Shown: piece after piece, positions 58,935 through 64,000 of the stretch
How positions within the stretch are numbered: the stretch's first letter is position 1
How the letters are laid out: each line of letters opens with the position of its first letter
Origin: Meghimatium bilineatum
Taxonomy: Eukaryota; Mollusca; Gastropoda; Stylommatophora; Philomycidae
Assembly: GCA_034231615.1 (NCBI GenBank)
Contig: CM067319.1
Span: forward strand, 5,969,501-6,033,500
Direction: 5' to 3'
Length of the DNA: 64,000 nucleotides
The notes under the pieces: model-generated
Told to the model about the DNA's origin: nothing
The model's input: only the letters and a program-made list of their open reading frames with translations
Database searches by the model: none
Made by a program: the position numbers and the translations under genes

Positions 58935-59430
58935 ATACTTCCTGGTTTCTCAAAGTGGTTAACATAATCTAATCATCTATTCTGGCATTATTACCTCACT
59001 TGCAAAATCTATATACCTAATTTTATAAATACAGTTTAATATATTTTTAACACTTATTTCTGTGATTACAATTCCTTTTCTTTATTGAGATTCAGTGAGA
59101 TTTTAGCGTTTATGTGATTCGATACTCTGAAGCTCTTTAATTGTTAATATATACTGAACCACCCAAAAAACATCAGATAAATCAGCTTAAGCATTATCTA
59201 AGAGTGATCAGTTGCCAAGTTGGCCTTTTCAGTGGCTGTCCACAAGTTATGACAACAGTTTGGGGAGGGAGGGGGAAAAGATCTACACTTTTTACATTAT
59301 AGTGTATTCTAACACCCATACCTAACTACGAAACAACAAACAGCCATCAGTGTATAACTTGTCTATCCATTTTACATTAGTGAGGATATTGAAGACATAG
59401 GCCTACGTCGTACGTGTAGACAATGAAATG
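58935..59430 (+). other. 3' UTR and start of downstream region
   Basis: Sequence after the stop is AT-rich. AATACA near 59025 and AATATA near 59038 are the only poly(A)-signal-like words close by. No gene seen. Confidence 0.4.
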
Positions 59431-59439
59431 AGAATTTAT

Positions 59440-60480
59440 GAACTTAGGTAAATGTAACTATGATCATATATTGAAAGAGAACAAGACCTTAAATACCACA
59501 GCATGCAAGATCAATGTGAATGAAATAGTATTAAAACAGGTCCACCAGTTCAAATATTTAGGTATAATGATTACAGCAGATGGAAGAAGTTCAACAGAAA
59601 TAAGAAGCAGAATAGGGCAGGCAAAAACAACATTCATAAACATTTTTTTAATATTACGTAATATGAACTTGTCATTAGAGGTGAGAAAGAGAGTTCTGCA
59701 GTGCTATACAACCCCTATACTAACATATGGGTGCGAGTCTTGGACAATAAACAAACAGGAAAGTGGGAAATTAGAGGCAACAGAGATGTGGTTCTAAAGA
59801 AGAATGCTCAGAATTCCATGGACTGCCAGAAAAAATGAATGTGGAGGTGTTGAAAGAGTCAAATGCAAGACTGAGCTTAATCAATAATATAAGAAAAAGA
59901 CAAGTCTTCATATTTTGGATGCTTCATGAGACAGGGAGGTTTGGAGAACATAGTCATAACAGGCAAGATAAAAGGCAACACAGACAGGGTGACAACGTGA
60001 ACAAATATTAGATAGTTTGACAACTTGGCACGGCAGGGAAACAACAACGATCTTGATACATATTGCTGGAGATTGAGAGCTTTGCAGAGCCATGATCGCC
60101 TACACCAGTCAGCATGGAACCTGATGATGATGAGGTAAATGCAGATCTTTGCCCCATTTTATGGGGCAATGATCCGCAGGACAAAGGTGATTCAAACCAT
60201 TATAAAATTGAGGGCGATTGCCAATGTGACAGGTCTAGCACAAACCGGCAGTATAAATGTGTGCTAAGAATAGATATGGATAGTTTTGCCACTTTAATAT
60301 GAAAAAAAAAATATTAGAATAATAAATGGTTACATAAATGGTTGTATAAATGGCTACATAAATGGTTGTATAAATAGTTGCATAAATGATTGTAAGTTCC
60401 ATTTTAAAGCTAATTATGTCTTTGTTAGGTTGGATGATTGTTATAATCATATATTGAAAAGGAACAGGACCTTAAGTATC
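59440..60480 (+). mobile_element. RTE-like LINE fragment flanked by ~33-bp direct repeats
   Basis: 59489-60135 encodes NEIVLKQVHQFKYLGIMITA, GRSSTEIRSRIGQAKTTF, LSLEVRKRVLQCYTTPILTY, GCESWTINKQESGKLEATEM and a GATGATGATG end, close to 42800-43430. Direct repeats (ATCATATATTGAAAGAGAAC..AAGACCTT at 59463 and ATCATATATTGAAAAGGAAC..AGGACCTT at 60448) flank it; the right one belongs to the RNase-H LINE that follows. A short ~24-bp array (AAATGGTTGTATAAATGGC) is at 60322-60395. Confidence 0.65.
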
Positions 60481-61665
60481 TTGGGATAACCTTTGATAGA
60501 AGTCTCTCATTCAACAAACACTTCACAAATATGATTCAGAAGGTTAAAAGAGGGATCAGTATTATCAAGGTTATGGTGACCTTTGATATGCAGCAATCAG
60601 TGATGCTTCTACAAGTGATGGTGCTATCTGTCATAGATAATGGCATCTGCCTACTAACACTGTCACAAACACAAATCAATAGATTGGAAAAACTCCAAAA
60701 TGAGGCAATGAGAGTGGTACTGGGGTGTACTAGGGATACACCCATCTCTGCTATGAGATTTCTGCTTGATGTCCCCAGCATTAGAGTACGACATCAGGTA
60801 ACACAGGTTAGGCCGTACCTTAAAGTGACAGAATACAACCACCACCAATTACAACAACGTCTAGATGAGTCAAAGGGAAAATGAATCAAGCGTGGCGGAT
60901 CATGGATGGCAGAGGCTGAAGACACACTGCAACGAGTATGTGAATTTGAAGAAATTGGAAAGGGCAGTGAATGGGTGGAGGTAGACACTGAGAAGAAATC
61001 ACTGACTAAAGTAATAATACAATTAGATAAAGCGTGTCAAAAATGGATGGGTGTCAGGGCCCAGGTTACTCGTCCAGCTCACTCAAAACCACAAGACATA
61101 ATTATATACACAGATTACTCAGTTAACAGAATCACAAATGAAAGTAGTTGAAGTTTTGTTGCCTAAAGAAACGGCATGAAGTTAGTTTAGAAATCTTCAG
61201 CATATTCTACTGTCACATCGAGCATTGATAACTGATACATCAATACAATCAGTAATACTCACAGACTTTCAGAGCATGCTGAACAAGATATAAAAGTTAT
61301 ACCTAGAAAAGAATTGTGGCACTTATTGAACAAGTCCAGAGCATTACATGGATATACTCCCCTGGGCATGCCAGGGTCAGAGGAAATGAGAGAGCCAACT
61401 GATTTAAAGCAGTAATAAATTCATTTCAAGATGAAGATGATGTCAATGAGGCTGAGAATGTACACATACAGAGAATGTTAGAAATGGGATTATCTAGAGG
61501 GGAGGAAAGGACAAGTAATTATTTTAGAAGGCCCCGAAGATCACACAATCAACACCTGACCGGGACTCTGAGTTTACATACACTGAGATGTCTGCTGGGA
61601 CGGAGAGCGGAGCACTTAAGGACATGCCCCACGTGCTGTGAAGCTAGTTTCTAATCAAGAATCAA
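60445..61665 (+). pseudogene. Jockey/I-type LINE, 3' third: RT end, RNase H, terminal zinc-knuckle-like tail
   Basis: Plus strand: KEQDLKYLGITFDRSLSFNK, SQTQINRLEKLQNEAMRVVL, GCTRDTPISAMRFLLDVPS, then SWMAEAEDTLQRVCEFEEIG, KPQDIIIYTDYSVNR (RNase H, TDGS is TDYS), IYSPGHARVRGNERAN-like block near 61350-61400 with a stop, and RCLLGRRAEHLRTCPTCCEA, ending TTCTAATCAAGAATCAAGTA. Same family as 4200-9400. Frameshifts and stops make it inactive. Confidence 0.75.
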
Positions 61666-61669
61666 GTAT

Positions 61670-63300
61670 AATCATATATATTGGTCTCTCCCAAATTTGT
61701 ATCTGCATCAACAACTTCGCCTTTTCATTGGACATTGACATTGTCATCATACATTCTAAATACGGACCTTTACCCCAAATAACATTTGGATCTTTACTCC
61801 AAATGATATTGTTAGAAATTCTGATTTTAAAAAAAACAAAGTAGCCCTACAAGATACTGTGCTTAAGAACTTAACAACACAACATATATTTCAATTAAAA
61901 CATTTTTTAAAAAACCATGATATAATGATAACAGCAGGAAAAAACATTGATCAAACATAGTGAACAAATATTTTTCCTCTTGTTTGAAAATTGACTCTTC
62001 CTTGCCTATCAACTTCATTCTGTTAAATATTGGAATGGTGGCTTCTGACGTATGGTATTGGGAAAACCCATAGATTAGATAGAAATAAACCCACTCAGTA
62101 TCTTTGCCCCCACCTACCGCATATATATATATAATCAATTTTTTAATGTGTTGAGACAAGATCTACCTGGTACGGATACGTATATAAGTTCAACATTTGT
62201 TTTATTGCTTTATTATAAAAATAATATATATATATATATCAAAGCTATATTTTCCTTTCTGGTTCCATATATTTTATTATTATGTTGATTTTCTCTTTGA
62301 TACTTTGTGTGTTTCAGTCTAGATGTGTTCTCAATAATCAACCATATTTATGATGTATATAATATTGATATATATATATATAATTGGAAGTGAGCTAATA
62401 TCCAGCATAACTTAATGACTTGAATGATCTAGATCAGGGGTTCTTAACCTGGGACATGTGATACCCCATTTTGTAGTCTTATATTTTCTTCATGTTAAGC
62501 TGTTTCTCGTAAAGATTTGCTGTACAATATTTGTATTTCTCTACAAATCTGACTCACTAATTTTCAGCTTTTTCTAAATTTCTTTTAATCTTGTATTACA
62601 TGACCAAAGTCAGAGATAATTATCTATCCTTGATTGAAAGATATCTTGGAATGTTTATAGATTGTGAAATAATAGTGCCTTTTTTCATGCTGTTGATACT
62701 CAGGGCAGATTGACTCCTTTTTGTTTTATTTTACCTCTGATTACCGTTTTCAGAGTATTACATGTATTTATTGTTCTGGATATTGGGGGGCATCATAGGA
62801 CAACAAAATAGCATGTTCATTAATAGAAAAATGCTTATATCAATTCTTATATCGATGATCCCTTGGCTAAAGAGATATAACATCACAAGTTATCACAGCC
62901 ATGCTGTAAATCATGCTAAACATAGAGACGACATTATAATGTCTAATATTTGATGACGTGAGTTCAGAACTAACTGAGACTTTGGGAGATAGTGCATATC
63001 CCAACCTTTGATAATGAGAATAGGAAGTGAAAAATGTTTTTTATTAATTAAATTACTGGTATGTATTTTTGTAAAAGTAGTTTAAAAGAACTTCATATCT
63101 TTGACTAGGAGATTTGACCTGATCAAACAACCCTGAATTAAACCCACACACCAAATAATTTGCCCACCTCAATCTTGGATTGACCACTCCTGATCTAGAA
63201 CATGTCTATACAGATGTGTAAATGTTGCTATGTATATATTTGTTGTCCTCATATTATATATGTCTTCCCCTGTCTAGTGACTTTTTTCCTATATGAACTA
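61670..63300. other. Downstream intergenic region, no gene seen
   Basis: AT-rich with short (TA)n runs (62125, 62225, 62370). ORFs are short and without match. 62430-62470 carries GATCAGGGGTTCTTAACCTG, the start of a hAT-type MITE-like sequence; the matching end was not identified with certainty (63125-63200 has CTTGGATTGACCACTCCTGATC). Confidence 0.4.
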
Positions 63301-63570
63301 AGCTGAAAGTTTGCTGTGGTACTTCCAGTGCTATTATACGCTAGTGAAACATGGCCTGTGTATAGATGACATGTGAGGAAGCTCAATCACTTTCCCACAA
63401 CTTGTCTCAGAAAAGTTATGAACATCAAATGGCAAGATAAAGTTCCAGATACCTCTGTCTTTGACAGATCTTGCATCCCTAGCATTGACACTATTCTGAT
63501 ACAGATATCAATTTGGAGATACGTTGCAACCAACCTTTGTTGCGGAGACGGCACTTAATGATGATGATAA
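63300..63570 (+). pseudogene. RTE-like LINE C-terminal fragments
   Basis: GTACTTCCAGTGCTATTATACG..GTGAAACATGG matches the YGSETW region, and TTTGGAGATACGTTGCAACC..TTTGTTGCGGAGACGGCACTT matches the end of the 14590-15135 copy (ATNLCCGDGT). The middle is deleted. Confidence 0.65.
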
Positions 63571-63875
63571 TGATCAATTTGTTGGGCAGGTCATCTGGTA
63601 CGTATGCCAGATCATCGCCTGCCAAAGATACTCCTTTATGGTGAGTTGCAGAAGGGCATATGTCCTGAAGGAAGCTAAAAGAAGTGCCAATAGGACTTGT
63701 TAAAGACCTCTCTGAAAAGTCTTTGAAAAAGACCAAAATACATGGGAGAACTTGCACAAAATATAACAACACAGCGTTCTACAGTAAAAAGAAAAGCTAC
63801 AGCATCTTGTGAAAAGAGGATAAATGCAGTAAAGTAGCTCAGCAGTGGAGAGTAACCAGATTTTTAAAAACATCT

Positions 63876-64000
63876 TGATTCTTGATTAGAAACTGGCTTC
63901 ACAGCATGTGGGACATTCCCATAAGTGCTCAGCCCTCCATTACAGCAGCCATCCCAGTTTAATAGAACTATCTACAGTGGTCATCCATGCCCGAACTGTC
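63876..64000 (-). mobile_element. Jockey/I-type LINE 3' end, runs off the window
   Basis: CTTGATTCTTGATTAGAAAC..TGGCTTCACAGCATGTGGGA is the reverse complement of the LINE 3' end at 61600-61665. The element continues beyond 64000. Confidence 0.7.

Overview
The window is eukaryotic nuclear DNA, AT-rich and gene-poor. It is dominated by one long plus-strand gene whose introns are filled with retrotransposons, DNA transposons, tRNA-derived SINEs and minisatellites. The gene family (DUF4140/DUF4139, 'protein F37C4.5-like'), the mix of RTE-like LINEs, RNase-H-bearing LINEs, mariner, pogo and piggyBac relics, and the multi-kb introns point to a marine invertebrate. A mollusc or other lophotrochozoan is my best guess, at low confidence.

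The gene runs from before base 1 (its 5' exons are missing) to a stop codon at 58932-58934. I place eleven constitutive or alternative-slot exons: A 149-257, B 4019-4135, C 9448-9502, D 9895-10054, E 13882-14011, F 18232-18371, one exon from slot G, H 50155-50232, I 54752-54913, J 57849-58082 and K 58743-58934. All junctions agree in phase and the joined product is about 504-519 residues from the window alone: the end of DUF4140, a coiled coil (A-D), then DUF4139 (E-K). Slot G is the most interesting part. Three well-supported exons (28210-28348, 28403-28553, 38755-38938) and one weaker candidate (26367-26517) all start in phase 2, end in phase 0 and have length 1 mod 3. Only a transcript that includes exactly one of them stays open, so they look like mutually exclusive exons encoding alternative linkers. 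Skipping all of them gives a stop at once.

Around the exons are several partial tandem copies of splice junctions: exon D 5' site, exon F 3' site (beside a pogo insertion), exon Gc 5' site (two relics), exon I 5' site, and an in-frame duplicated 3' site at exon J. Exon H starts with GTGAGT right after CTAG, which makes a recursive-splice-like juxtaposition.

Layout of the rest: 0-9.4 kb holds a LINE interrupted by a 45 x 25-bp array, then a three-layer nest (piggyBac-like inside RTE-like LINE inside RNase-H LINE) facing an inverted copy of the same RNase-H LINE. 10-13.8 kb is minisatellites, including 40 x 48 bp. 14-18.2 kb has an RTE fragment and a deleted pogo element. 18.8-22.4 kb is a 3.5-kb array grown from a LINE 3' end. 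23-50 kb has SINEs, LINE fragments, a mariner remnant and about ten minisatellites. 50.5-56.5 kb has three large arrays. 59-64 kb, downstream of the gene, has further LINE copies. No other intact host gene, no structural RNA gene and no CRISPR array was found; all large ORFs inside arrays are by-products of repeat periods that lack stops.
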